Positions 39,301 to 49,778 of a stretch of 64,000 bases of DNA are shown here, one piece after another. The position numbers and the translations under genes were made by a program. Origin of the DNA: Hymenolepis diminuta. Taxonomy: Eukaryota > Platyhelminthes > Cestoda > Cyclophyllidea > Hymenolepididae. The notes beneath the pieces are model-generated. The model was given only the letters and a program-made list of their open reading frames with translations. It was not told the origin of the DNA and did not search any database. The stretch is taken from assembly GCA_900708905.1 (NCBI GenBank), contig CAADRB010000038.1, positions 569,892 through 633,891 of the forward strand, in the 5' to 3' direction. Each line of letters begins with the position of its first letter. Positions within the stretch are counted from its first letter, which is position 1.

Positions 39301-42300
39301 TACTATATTCACCTGAAGGCGTATTTAATAGCAGAACGTAATATCTACCTTCGTGGGTTTTTTGAGGAAATATGTCTTATTTATAGATAGCAAAGATGAA
39401 AACATGACATATACTAGCAAAAGTGGAAAACGCCAGTACGCGAAGTTTAATTTGATTTGAGAAGTGACCAAGAGACTATCCTGAGCTTCATAAACCGAAT
39501 TCCCCAACCCTCTCCTCCTAATTAAGAACTTTAAGGCTAGCATCCATTTCATAAATAAACAGAAAATTACCCTAGTTGAATTCATATTCTCATATTTGGA
39601 TCTCAGTCTAAACTGATCATACTTCAGTTTGAAAGTTGAACTTATTGAAAACACTCTTTTGCAGATAATTATCATTTTATAAGACTCGGCGCGCATTTAT
39701 GTGGAATAAAATCCATTTAATGCGTGGTCAATTCTATCTGACATGCTAGAACCGGCACTAAAACATCTCCTTATTTAAACACTGAGCAAAAAATAAACGA
39801 GAGAATTAAAATTTATTTGGCCAATAATTGGGTGATGACAATTAATCCATGCAAGGTGGACAAATAGAGTTTTTGTTTTTTTTGTCCTCCCAATTGAGGC
39901 AGCTCCCGCCAGACAAATTTATTTAAAAACGACAGCTCTAAAGTACCAGGGTGTGAGTGTTAATTTAGGCTCGTCCCCGGACCTGAGTGAAGTGAGATTT
40001 CTATCAAGGAGGGGGGGAGGGGGTGGACCTAGACTGAAGATGGGGGAAGAAGTGACGCGGAGACTGTGCAATGACCACCTGATGGACCGTGGATGGCTGG
40101 AGGGTTGAATAAAGAGTGGATGTTCTTGAAAAATTAACCCAGGTTGCAGGTGCAACACTTAACGATCAGATAGTGTGCAAAGGGAGGGGTGGATGAGTAT
40201 TTATTTTCTAGACTTTGAATTCTGTTCTTTATGAGGAGAACGTGGTCTTAATACTTTTGGAGATTTTATGACCTTAGTTTCCCAAAACAGCGATATATCC
40301 CAGAGCTCAATAATAACACGGAATTGCCTTAATGGTAGGCTCTACATCAAAATTATGCAGGTCAGCAACATTGCAAGCTAGCCCATTTTAACAATTATGT
40401 AAAATTAATGAGTAATTAACCATAAATTGTGAATTTAATTTTTTATAGTCTACTAGTTGGCAGATCATCTTATGGTTTATGGTGTCTTCTCATTTAATAT
40501 TTTACTAAAACTGCTGATACGGTGGATATTGCTTGTACCTAAATCGTTGGTTGATTATTGGGAATGTATTCGAAATTTTGTGTATTTCTTTTCAATTGTA
40601 AAGGCAATAAAATAAGAAAAATTGCGTAAACCAAAATAAATTTGGAATGATGATTCGAAAACGAAATTTTGATAACAGGCAGGACGCAAATGAAACATAT
40701 TTCTATATTTTTCGAATGACTGTAATTCAATTTGGCTTACATTTTCTATAAATCTCTAAATTCATCCTGCTAAATGAAGTCTTAATTTCTAATGTGAGAA
40801 GAAGATGCAGAAAACAATTATCCTTCACCTTTCTTGTACCATTTCCACAATGAATTCCCAAACTTACTCAAGGTAGCTCCTACAAAAATTAATAGATTTG
40901 AGGACTTTTGAACTCTCTGTTAAATAAGCTTATATTGAATTACTTGTTTACTAATCAATATTGACCAGAGAAACTAAAGATTTAAGCAGTATGATATATA
41001 TAATCCCGAACCATCTTAGATTGAGGCGCTTGAACTAGGATTGTACATTTGCCTCATAGAAAACTGAAGATATTACTTTCACTTTTTTGTAACGGGATGA
41101 CGGTTAAAACAGCTTTCATTTTAATAGGTGAGAAAATGATACAATAATTATTCTCATAATATATAATTTTTTATTGGATGTCATAGCACATCTACTTAGA
41201 ATAATAATAGTAATTCCCAAGCTTATTTGAAAGCATTTTCAAACGCTCATCTTGGGTAGAGAGTGGTGAAAGACACTACCACCTGCTAATATTAAGTAGG
41301 TTTAGCCAGTCGATTGGTCATTCATTTGATTTTGGATTCTGGTTGTCCAATGTTTATTAAATAGGTAATTCAAATTTCATTATTCGTCCTCTGGAATAAA
41401 GCAAATGTCCGTCTACTACATCCGGTGCTTATTGACCGTCCTTTATAATAAAGAATAGACGCTCTTCTTACTTTTATTCATTTTTTCTTCCAATGGTGGA
41501 GAAATCAAGATGATCTTACATAATAGTGAATAGCTTACAGTTTTAACGTACGAAGATGAGATAGGTAAAAATCTACGTTAGCAGAGAACATTAAAATAGT
41601 TTATTAAGTGAAGCGGACAATAGATCCAGGGCATTAGAAGTTTCTTACTCTATCTGAAGTCGAAATTTATCAAATTATCCTCCCTTTACCTTGACGAGTA
41701 CGGTTCACTGTGTCATGTCCTATTGTTCCAAAGTTTAAATCTTCCCTAGGTTCCTCTCTAAACGTTCATGTCGGCAGAGATTAGAGTTTATTGGTCAGTT
41801 AATTAAAGTGAGTCCCTGGCCACACTATCTCGATATATTTGTTATTTCTAATAACCAAGTGAACTGAAGATGTGTTTTAGGAAGAAGAAACAGATTTTGT
41901 GTTAATCTTCACCCTCAAACACTAATAATTCCTTATTGAAGTAATTTTCTGATGATTAGTCAATGTCATCCGACTAAATTAAAGTAGAGTTTCAATTTCA
42001 AATGTATTTATGGTCTATTTACGATGATAGACATATGATGGGCTATTGGCGGCACAGTAGAGTAAATTTCTGTGATATCACACAACGGTTAAGAAACGTA
42101 TATATAGGCTTTTGGAAGCATACGAAATTAACATATTTCTCGAACAGACTTCAAAATATTTTGCTTGTCCCTAAAATAGGTATTTCGATGTGATCAGAAA
42201 AAGTACTACGTTAGTTATAGTAGGCATCGTAATATTCTTTTAGTCTCTACATTGTTCTCACAATCTCAGTTCAAGATTTTATCGTATTAATCTACACTCG

Positions 42301-42397
42301 AATGAGTATAAATCTGACCATTATTTGCATGATAAATAAAGAACTATGATTAATAATTAATTTATAATCATTAAAACACAACTTTTTTAACCATAAA
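36301..42397. other. Gene-poor region between Islet promoter and kinase-like gene
   Basis: No gene is supported. Open frames such as 39325-39696 (minus) have no recognisable family. GC-richer, purine- or pyrimidine-skewed patches occur at about 39100-39260 and 39900-40170, upstream of Islet on its strand. A family C repeat lies at 41695-41850. Confidence 0.55.
41695..41850 (+). repeat. Dispersed repeat, family C, copy 2
   Basis: Matches 5450-5640 in order and orientation (GTTCATGTCGGCAG, TTATTGGTCAGTTAAT, CACTATCTCGATA). It ends about 550 bp before the kinase-like gene. Confidence 0.45.
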
Positions 42398-43609
42398 ATG
42401 ACCGGTTCAAGTGAAAACACAACTGATCCTAAACCTTTCCGTCCAGTTTGTTTCCTTGGTAACGGATACTTTTCATTTGTGTATTCGGTCAAATCCCAGC
42501 ACGAACATGACAGAGATAATCCTTATGCATTGAAGCGTTTTTTCCTTCGAAAACCGGAAGTCCTTCTCTTAGCCCAGAAAGAGTACAAAGTTCTCGAAAT
42601 GTTAGCTCTGGATCCTGATAAATCCCCTTTTCTTCCGACACTCTATTACAGTTTCACTATCGACGTTTCCCCCACTTTTGTACTCAACAGTGAAATGGAT
42701 ATTACACTACGTGATATTGTGACAGTCCACGGTGGATTGAAAGTTAAACATGCTCGATTTTATTTGAGCGAGGTAATTTGTGCTGTGAAGTATCTTCATG
42801 AAAAAGAAATTGTGCATATGAAATTGAAACCAAATAATGTCCTTCTTACGAAATCTGGCCATATTCAATTAGTAGACTTCGATCGCTCCTATAATTTGGG
42901 TGAGAATCGAGGAAAACATCCTACGCTTATCGATTTTTCAGTAGCTTATTATTTTGCTGCTCCCGAAATCGCAGGAAAGAAGGTGATAACCAAGAAGGCG
43001 GATATTTGGGCACTTGGTGTTTTGATGGCATGTTTATTGGGCAGAGATATCCGAAGAGGAAGGCGGAAAAATTTTCAACACCTGGCGAAAGTGGGTTATT
43101 GGAGTATTAAGCGATTCTCAAAATTGGGAAAAAATTTGCGACATTTTTTTAAGGCTGTATTCACTTTCTCTTACAGTCGACGACCAAGTATTCTGGAGGT
43201 TCAAAAGCTTGCCTTTTTCCATGACGTGAATTGGGAGGTAGTTCAAGCATTGGCCATTAAACCGCCATTTTCACCGTCACAACTAGAAACTTTCTCTTAT
43301 CGGTTATGGCGAGATCCTAATCAAAACCATCCCTTTGTCCTCAACACAATTTATAATAAGTGCATGCCGAAAACACAGAAGTGCAGATTTATTTATGCAA
43401 AGGTTGAATCAGGACGTAATTTTGTCACCATCGGACCTGCGACTTCGAAATTTGGAAGAATTGGCTATACATCCGAGGATGCTATCACCGCTTTGAAGCA
43501 ATTCAACTTCATACATCCCTATTTGAGCTACAAACGGGGCTTAAAAGAAGGCAAATTTACGGATGAGTATATTGATAATAGCAGCTCATGGCAAAGTATG
43601 GATTTTTAA
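42398..43609 (+). CDS. AGC-type kinase-like protein, probable pseudokinase (intronless)
   Basis: A single uninterrupted frame of 403 residues with a recognisable AGC-group kinase fold (Akt/S6K/RSK-like). The glycine loop GNGYFSFV (21-28), the ATP-binding lysine in YALKR (K46), a candidate helix-C glutamate (E62), the catalytic-loop asparagine (N147), APE (AAPE) and DIWALG are kept. The catalytic HRD is HMK (140-142), so the proton-accepting aspartate is lysine, and DFG is DFD (160-162). The usual activation-loop TFCGTPEY motif is lost (DFSVAYYFAAPE). After the kinase lobe comes a typical AGC-tail start (FFHDVNWEVVQ...KPPFSP, about 265-292). Catalysis is therefore doubtful, though nucleotide binding may persist. 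The lack of introns in an intron-rich neighbourhood suggests an origin by retroposition. The start is the first ATG of the frame, preceded by AT-rich sequence. Confidence 0.8.
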   Translation: MTGSSENTTDPKPFRPVCFLGNGYFSFVYSVKSQHEHDRDNPYALKRFFLRKPEVLLLAQKEYKVLEMLALDPDKSPFLPTLYYSFTIDVSPTFVLNSEMDITLRDIVTVHGGLKVKHARFYLSEVICAVKYLHEKEIVHMKLKPNNVLLTKSGHIQLVDFDRSYNLGENRGKHPTLIDFSVAYYFAAPEIAGKKVITKKADIWALGVLMACLLGRDIRRGRRKNFQHLAKVGYWSIKRFSKLGKNLRHFFKAVFTFSYSRRPSILEVQKLAFFHDVNWEVVQALAIKPPFSPSQLETFSYRLWRDPNQNHPFVLNTIYNKCMPKTQKCRFIYAKVESGRNFVTIGPATSKFGRIGYTSEDAITALKQFNFIHPYLSYKRGLKEGKFTDEYIDNSSSWQSMDF

Positions 43610-43954
43610 ATATTAGTTATTTTGCTTTCAAGAAATTCGAGGTATTTAACATGAATGTTTCATATTCTTAGAGAAGTGTTGTGAATTTACTTTTGGCTTT
43701 GTACAAGCATTATGCATTGGTATGGCCTTAATTCGTAGTTTATGTTTTTGACTAGATCGATCATTTAGGAGGACGTCGAAGATTCCCTTTGGACACAGTT
43801 TTCGGAGTTGAGTATTTAGTACATGGGTTTTTCTCTAGAAATACTTAGTTTCTTCTGGAGACCTATTCTGTTTGAGTCTATTATACGGTCTTTTGAGGAG
43901 GATAAGGGCTAAAAATGCCAATTTAAACACATAAGTTATAATGAGTCAGCGCCT

Positions 43955-44090
43955 TAATGATGTAATGTTTAACGTTTATGTCTGTTAATTTGAAGGTCAC
44001 GGGTTCGATATTTCTCTTTGCACATCCAGTGAACAGAATAATAAACCATAATGATTAAAGGCTAGTGATGGGAAGGCGAAACACTGTTTT
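43955..44090 (+). repeat. tRNA-like SINE remnant (B-box)
   Basis: Contains AAGGTCACGGGTTCGATATT, which holds a good pol III B-box/T-arm core (GGTTCGA). A degraded 5' part lies about 35 bp upstream. It resembles the head at 23185-23250 and the GAGGTCACAAGAATC block at 27050, so it is probably the same family D. It does not form a full tRNA cloverleaf that I can see. Confidence 0.4.
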
Positions 44091-46836
44091 AACGTGCAAC
44101 GGAAGTGCAATATCAGTACCATTTCATCGTCATATAACTTCCATGTTATAGTCATGGCAAGTCACCGCATGACGAAGTCAACTGTCTTTCATCCATTGGT
44201 CCGTTTTCCGACCCACTCTATTCTGCCACGTCAAATTACGAAGACCGGTAAGCGGTGTAATCTTCTCCGGCCTATCACATCTGGGAAAACCCAATTCAAC
44301 TGCATAAACAGTTTCTAAATTCAGTCAATAAATGTTTGGTTATTGGACTGGTCTCTATCTGTCCGAAGTCTGACCTACATTACGACACTAGCCTGACAGC
44401 AAGCTCGTTGAAAAGAGGTATTCCCAAACCCTCCCTTTGGGCAAATGAGTGGCATCTTAGATTCCCTCTAATAAGAGACCCACATTCTGCTATCATTTTC
44501 TTGAAGATTGATCACGATTATCAAAGACTTGACTTCAGGTTTAGTATATGAGCATTTTAATCGCTAGGCTATCAGAGCATAAATGCAAAAATATAATATA
44601 ATAATGAGTCCATTTGTTAAGGATAAGAAATGGATAAAAGGAAGTACAGTTATCAAGTTCTATTACATTTATTTGAAATGTAATATTTAATACTTATTTA
44701 TTTAATATTTATCTTCGTGGATTTCGACGTTCCCATCTTCAAATTCGATATCTTTCTCCGCGTTTAATATTCCATGCTAAAGTTCATATTCATATAAGCT
44801 TTATTATGATTGCCTGTTTCCTCTCAATTTTGCGTTCCACAGACCAGACCCGATTTCCCGAATCAAAGTTTAGTGAGTTGTTAGCACGGTCACTTTCTAC
44901 TTTACAAGCTTATTGCATCCGGCAAGAATTTTCTTTAAGTTATCAGAACTAATAAGCGTTCGGATGATATTTGGTATTACCAACAGTAAAAAATAGATAC
45001 ACTCGGAAATCCATAATATTATGAGCGGCACTAATCTCTTCTTCGATTAATTATATTTGGCCTATCAACCATCCTCAAGTCCTAAAAGCGTCCATTTTTG
45101 GATATTTGAAGTCGTTGCTGATCGCTACACTGGTGGAACAGTAAACCCACTGATAGTGCAAAAGCATTGATTACTGATTTTGTGAACAGTGGGTAACAAT
45201 ATGCTTTTCAAAGACTCAAAGTCGGCATTGATGCTATTTTAGCCAAGACAGTCCGGCCAAATCAGATGCTTTCTTGAAATCTTGAGTGACTAGACTTAGC
45301 CATGGCATTCTTTCTAGTTAACCTAAGTACAGGACGACCCGAAATAAGTTTCAAGAAGACTTGTTGTAGCGGTCTAAGGCAAAATTTTCTTCGTTGAAGC
45401 TTAGTTGAAGGATTTTTCAGAGGAATCCGCTGTGCTAATTCTTCATATATCATGGCTCTTCCAGAACGCAATTCTGAGATAGGTCTTCTCACAATGTTAA
45501 AGCGAGCCTCAAGGTGGTTCTTTTCAGAATTACTAATAACCATTTAAACGCAAATTTGAGAGTACTATACAATTTTTATAAAAAATGACGCTCTTGAAAT
45601 ATTTTCAGTTTCATGACTGACTGGTGGATGAGCAAGAATCTCTGTTACAATAATTACTAAATTAGAGAGGGGACGGCTTATACTGTTAACATGATGAGAT
45701 GCAACCACCATCGAGCAATTAAATTTCTGGCATATTAATAGCCGCTAAGCAACGAAGGTTCTTTTCCCATTTTCTGTTTCCGTGAATGTGATTGACAACC
45801 CCAGAATCAAATTTAAATACTAATAAGCCTGAGGAAACGAAATTAAACCTTTGAGATAATTATCGCTGCAACAGTGGGGTGTGGATGTCTGTCATTCTCC
45901 GTTGAGGCAAATTTAATGAAAAGAATGTTTATTAACACTTTCAGATTTTATTAGAAAAATTGGGATGTCTTTTTAGATTTTCTAACTGAAAATTTTCGCT
46001 TATATGACATAAGAGAGCAGACTTCCTATTAACAAAGAGAATTGACCTAGAAGTTTCACGGGATAAAACAAAGGCACAGCTAAAAACATTCTCCGATTCG
46101 TATGACTTGGTACGCATTCTGCATGTGGTTTGCAGGGCATAAGTCATTCTTATCATTTTTGCACTAGACACCTTAACAGTTCGGCGGTGGTCCTATTTTC
46201 GACGGCCAATAATTCAAGAAATCCACTTTCATCACAAAAGTTAATTTTTCACTCATTAAATGATTATATCATTCATTTTGACGACTTAAGCTTGCCTTCG
46301 CGACCCTGGTAGAAGACAAAAAGAATTCTTGTGGGAAATTGTCATTCGAACATTCCATTGCCTACAGGTATTTGGTGGGCATTTCGAACTTAGAATGATT
46401 AGATAGACCTACATACGACCGCTGCAAAGTTGGGTCAAAGAAAATCTGACACATCTACCTATCAATATAAAGTTAATCATAATTTATGTCAGTGAAGAAA
46501 GCTTTTTCTAAATAGTCGTATGACGTGAAAATAAAGTTGCACCTTTAACATTAGGATATCCTGAGAGCATTGGTTTTTATAACACTAAGGTTTCTCTTAC
46601 TTATTGTATCTGGAAGAACACATCCAAAAAAATATCTGAGAAATAATTTCTTGCTCTCAAATTGAGTTTAAAATTGAGAACAACGCCACTACTGAATGCA
46701 GACCTAGCATATATCCTGTATTGATTACAATTTAATTATTCCTAAAGAATAGCAAAATGAAATCCTCATTGTTATTTTCTGTCATATTATTTGAAATGAT
46801 GAAAAACGCTAGGGTAAAATTCCCTCATTCAGCACA

Positions 46837-46846
46837 TTTATTTATT
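46837..46846 (-). other. Candidate poly(A) signals for NTAQ1
   Basis: Two overlapping AATAAA hexamers on the minus strand (46842-46837 and 46846-46841) lie about 80-90 bases after the NTAQ1 stop codon, a normal distance for a 3' end signal. AATAAA is common by chance in AT-rich DNA, so confidence is modest. Confidence 0.4.
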
Positions 46847-46926
46847 ATATATAACGAATGAACATATATATAAGTGCTAATGTACTTATTTCTATATATT
46901 TTCAAATTAATTCCATGACATAAATT

Positions 46927-47738
46927 TCACTTTATATTGCATATTCCAAAGAAGTTACAAAAGGCGTTTTCTGTGATAACAACACCAAAAGGTGTAGAAT
47001 TCAATTGATGCCTCGACAGGGAAACCGAACAATCTGAAGGAGGTGGAAATTCCATGTATTGTGGTAGACTATGAGTTGATTCTGTCGTTGAAATGGGGTC
47101 ATAATTGGGAGGAGGAGCCAACCAACCATCTGCAGTTCGCATATGACTTCGATCGGAAGCGAAATGCTGAAGATACATCTCCGCATCGATAATACGGAAG
47201 AATCTAAACAACGCTACTAATTTGTAATAAGTAGATAATCCATGTGAAAATTCATTTGGATGGGTAAACAAACCGATAAAATTCTCTTCTGTACAAGGAA
47301 TTAGGTCTAAGAGCTAGCGACCAGTAATCAGATGCATCACAAGGGAAATCCAGTGTTGTGTCAAGATCATAAACTCGAAACTGGGCGTCGAGATTGAGTC
47401 GAAGAATGACAATGACATGATAATCCTATGAAAATATCAAACCAAATCACGATGTCATACCCAAACTACTACACCGTCAGAAGAACGACAGCTCCTTTGG
47501 AAAAATAGTGGGACTTTTCTGAAAAGGAGCAGAAAAGCGGAAACAAAATTAGACTTACTTTGAATGATTTGATATGAAAACCGCATACATTTCCGCTGGG
47601 TTACAGTTTCCTTTTATGAATTCAATAAGTTTATACACGTTTTCTTCACTTAATTAAACAAATACTTACAAAATCGAAATAAACGAACCAATACTGGGAT
47701 GTGTAAATACATTGATCCCGAGAAATTTGCAAGCTCAT
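46927..47738 (-). CDS. NTAQ1: Protein N-terminal glutamine amidohydrolase (5 exons)
   Basis: NTAQ1 converts N-terminal glutamine of proteins to glutamate, which allows arginylation and degradation by the Arg/N-degron pathway. It acts in the cytosol and nucleus. The exons are 47738-47689, 47648-47559, 47518-47461, 47425-47274 and 47203-46927. The introns are 40, 40, 35 and 70 bp, and the phases agree throughout. The product has 208 residues (human 205). The catalytic triad is present: Cys17 in QYCEEN (human Cys28), His69 in WDYH (human His81) and Asp86 in VYDLD (human Asp97). FASDRSHM and a C-terminal PFGVV segment are also conserved. The codon for the nucleophile Cys17 is itself split by intron 1 (TG/T), so correct splicing of that 40-bp intron is needed for activity. 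The start is the ATG giving MSLQISRDQC, equivalent to the human RDACVYSS region. The gene runs divergently from the coiled-coil gene at 49779. Confidence 0.95.
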
Positions 47739-49778
47739 TGCCTTTGCAAGGGACTTCAAAGGTTATTAGGGTCAATGTAGTCAGGGCACTATAAGATAGG
47801 TAAAAGATATCAATGTTAAAAAAGATAAATACTTCCTAAGCAATAAAACAAATTAAGAATAGATTAATAATTAATTTAAAATTCAAAACAAGCTGCCTTG
47901 AATGATAGATACTGAGGCGAAAGTGGAAAATAAGCAAGTTACTAAGAGAAGTTTCAAACTGACACCAATCAATAATAAAGCTACCCAAACTGGTACCACC
48001 ATCTCGAACATAATTCATTTAGCTTGTTTCCATTCAATCATGTAACCCCAAAATCAAAAAGAAGTCAAAGAGCAAAAACTGATGTTTATTGGACACAATT
48101 TAGAAAAAAAAGGAGCGAGGAATGGAGGAATAAGCATGGCAAAGAAAGTATTTGAAGAAATTTAGGAATATGACGAGTCAAGTGACAGAACTGGGTTAGA
48201 AAAGGATAATAGAGAACAACGGACAGCAACCCTTTCAGTCGCCGCGTGTGGTATAAGCTGGCCGGTTTCATTTCCGTCCTTTTGTAACATACTGCAAATC
48301 TTCTAGTCATTAAGCAGTAAAGGACGAACACGTTTAGAGAGCAGATGATAGGCTCATGAATAGAAATTTCGATGAGAAAACTACAAAAGTGATATTTCGC
48401 TGGAAATCCCTTTTACCTGACTCATGTTGAGATTACTGCAGTCCAGTAAATAACTGGAAAAAAAACCCCCCATCCACTTTTGTTAACGAATAGACATCGC
48501 AGAGGGCGAAAGATATCAGGTTAGCTCTGTGACCATTTTGAGACTATTCGCATCTCCATAGCACCTCACTACTAACAAAGGACGAAAACCTTCCATAAAA
48601 AATAAACTGCTAGTTCAAGACAGATTGCGTCAATTAAATGTAAAGACAGTTGGACATCTCAATTTACTATGATGGAGTCGCAAATAAACAGAAAAACAAT
48701 TAACTGATCACTTTTGTTGACGATCAGACGTAACAGCAACCGAAGAATATCAGGTTGGCCCAATAATCTCATTGAGACAATTAAAATTCCCAACAACACC
48801 CTGTTACTCGTTAAAAAGAAGGCTGAAGCTTCTCAACTGAAAATAAGCCCGCAGTTTGGTATTTGTTGTGTCATTTGACTATAACTTCAAGACAATATTA
48901 TACAAAATAAACAAAAATTCCCTCAAGGAATTATTTTCACCAAAAGATATTTAACTGTATACTTTTGTTAACAACTAGGCGTCCCAAAAACCGAAGAACA
49001 TCAAGTCAGTTCGAAAGAGAGAGATTAGGGAATGAAGATTTAACCAAAGGAAACGAAGAAGACCAACCGCGATACACGCCTAAAACGACAAAGTGCCGAT
49101 TTAGAAAATCTTACACAGTTTCAATATGTAATTCAATGTATATACTGTTCTTTAGTATAAATAATATTAAAATATACTTTAAAATAATTAAATTTCAATT
49201 ATTAATCATGTTGACAAGTCAATCATACATAAAATTTAGTTTAAGAAGTAAAAGAATTCTCAACTTACTAAAGCGTTGTACTGCTTAATTATTTTAAGAG
49301 AAAAAATCTGTATTTACTTTATTTATTAGAAATTGTATGACCTTCAATATAAATAATGACGCCCCGCGGTAAGTGAATTGCGAAGCCAGTAATTCATTAA
49401 GAGTAGTTGTAAAAAATAAATTCCTCTATAGGACTAAACATAGTAAGACTAGATGTATTTGAATGCGTTCACAAAATTCTACCTAAAATTTGACTTATAT
49501 TTTAGTTAATATTTGCTTTTTCTTATTTTGTGAGTTATCGATTTTCCGCATTTTTAACATAGATTTAGGTCAGAAACGATAATAACAATAGTGAAATGAG
49601 TATATATCATAGCATTAAAATTTTGAGATGGGAAGTGATGACGTTGTAGTTGCTTTTTGTGGACGTCAGCACTGAACATTTAATATATTTTTGCGTTTGA
49701 AATACTTTCAGATTTCTAAATTATAAGTAGAAAGTGTTTCAAACGGAAATTGTATGTGCATTTTCTTTTAATTTTAGG
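47739..49778. other. Intergenic region between divergent NTAQ1 and coiled-coil gene
   Basis: About 2 kb between two start codons facing away from each other, so it should hold both promoters. The middle (about 48441-49070) contains a diverged tandem repeat, listed separately. I see no further gene. The short frame at 48965-49288 begins inside the third repeat unit and is probably not coding. Confidence 0.5.
48441..49070 (+). repeat. Diverged tandem repeat, three units of about 234-251 bp
   Basis: A marker block ACTTTTGTTAACGA / ACTTTTGTTGACGA / ACTTTTGTTAACAA starts at 48476, 48710 and 48961. It is followed in each unit by a CGAAGAATATCAGGTT-like block (GCGAAAGATATCAGGTT, CCGAAGAATATCAGGTT, CCGAAGAACATCAAGT). 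Units 1 and 2 also share TTGAGAC further on, and each later unit is preceded by an AATAAACA(G/A)AAA block. The rest of each unit is strongly diverged. Confidence 0.5.

Larger units (their letters stand above)
43610..46926. other. Intergenic region between kinase-like gene and NTAQ1
   Basis: No gene is supported with confidence. A tRNA-like SINE remnant lies near 43955-44090. A 93-codon minus-strand frame at 45262-45543 encodes a basic sequence of unknown type and is discussed under findings. Confidence 0.5.

Noticed and set aside
39325..39696. 123-codon minus-strand frame upstream of Islet
   Set aside because: No family and no start context. The composition suggests a chance frame.
49734..49778. 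Upstream extension of the coiled-coil frame
   Set aside because: It crosses a TTTTAG acceptor-like site. The ATG at 49779 directly after it is the better start.
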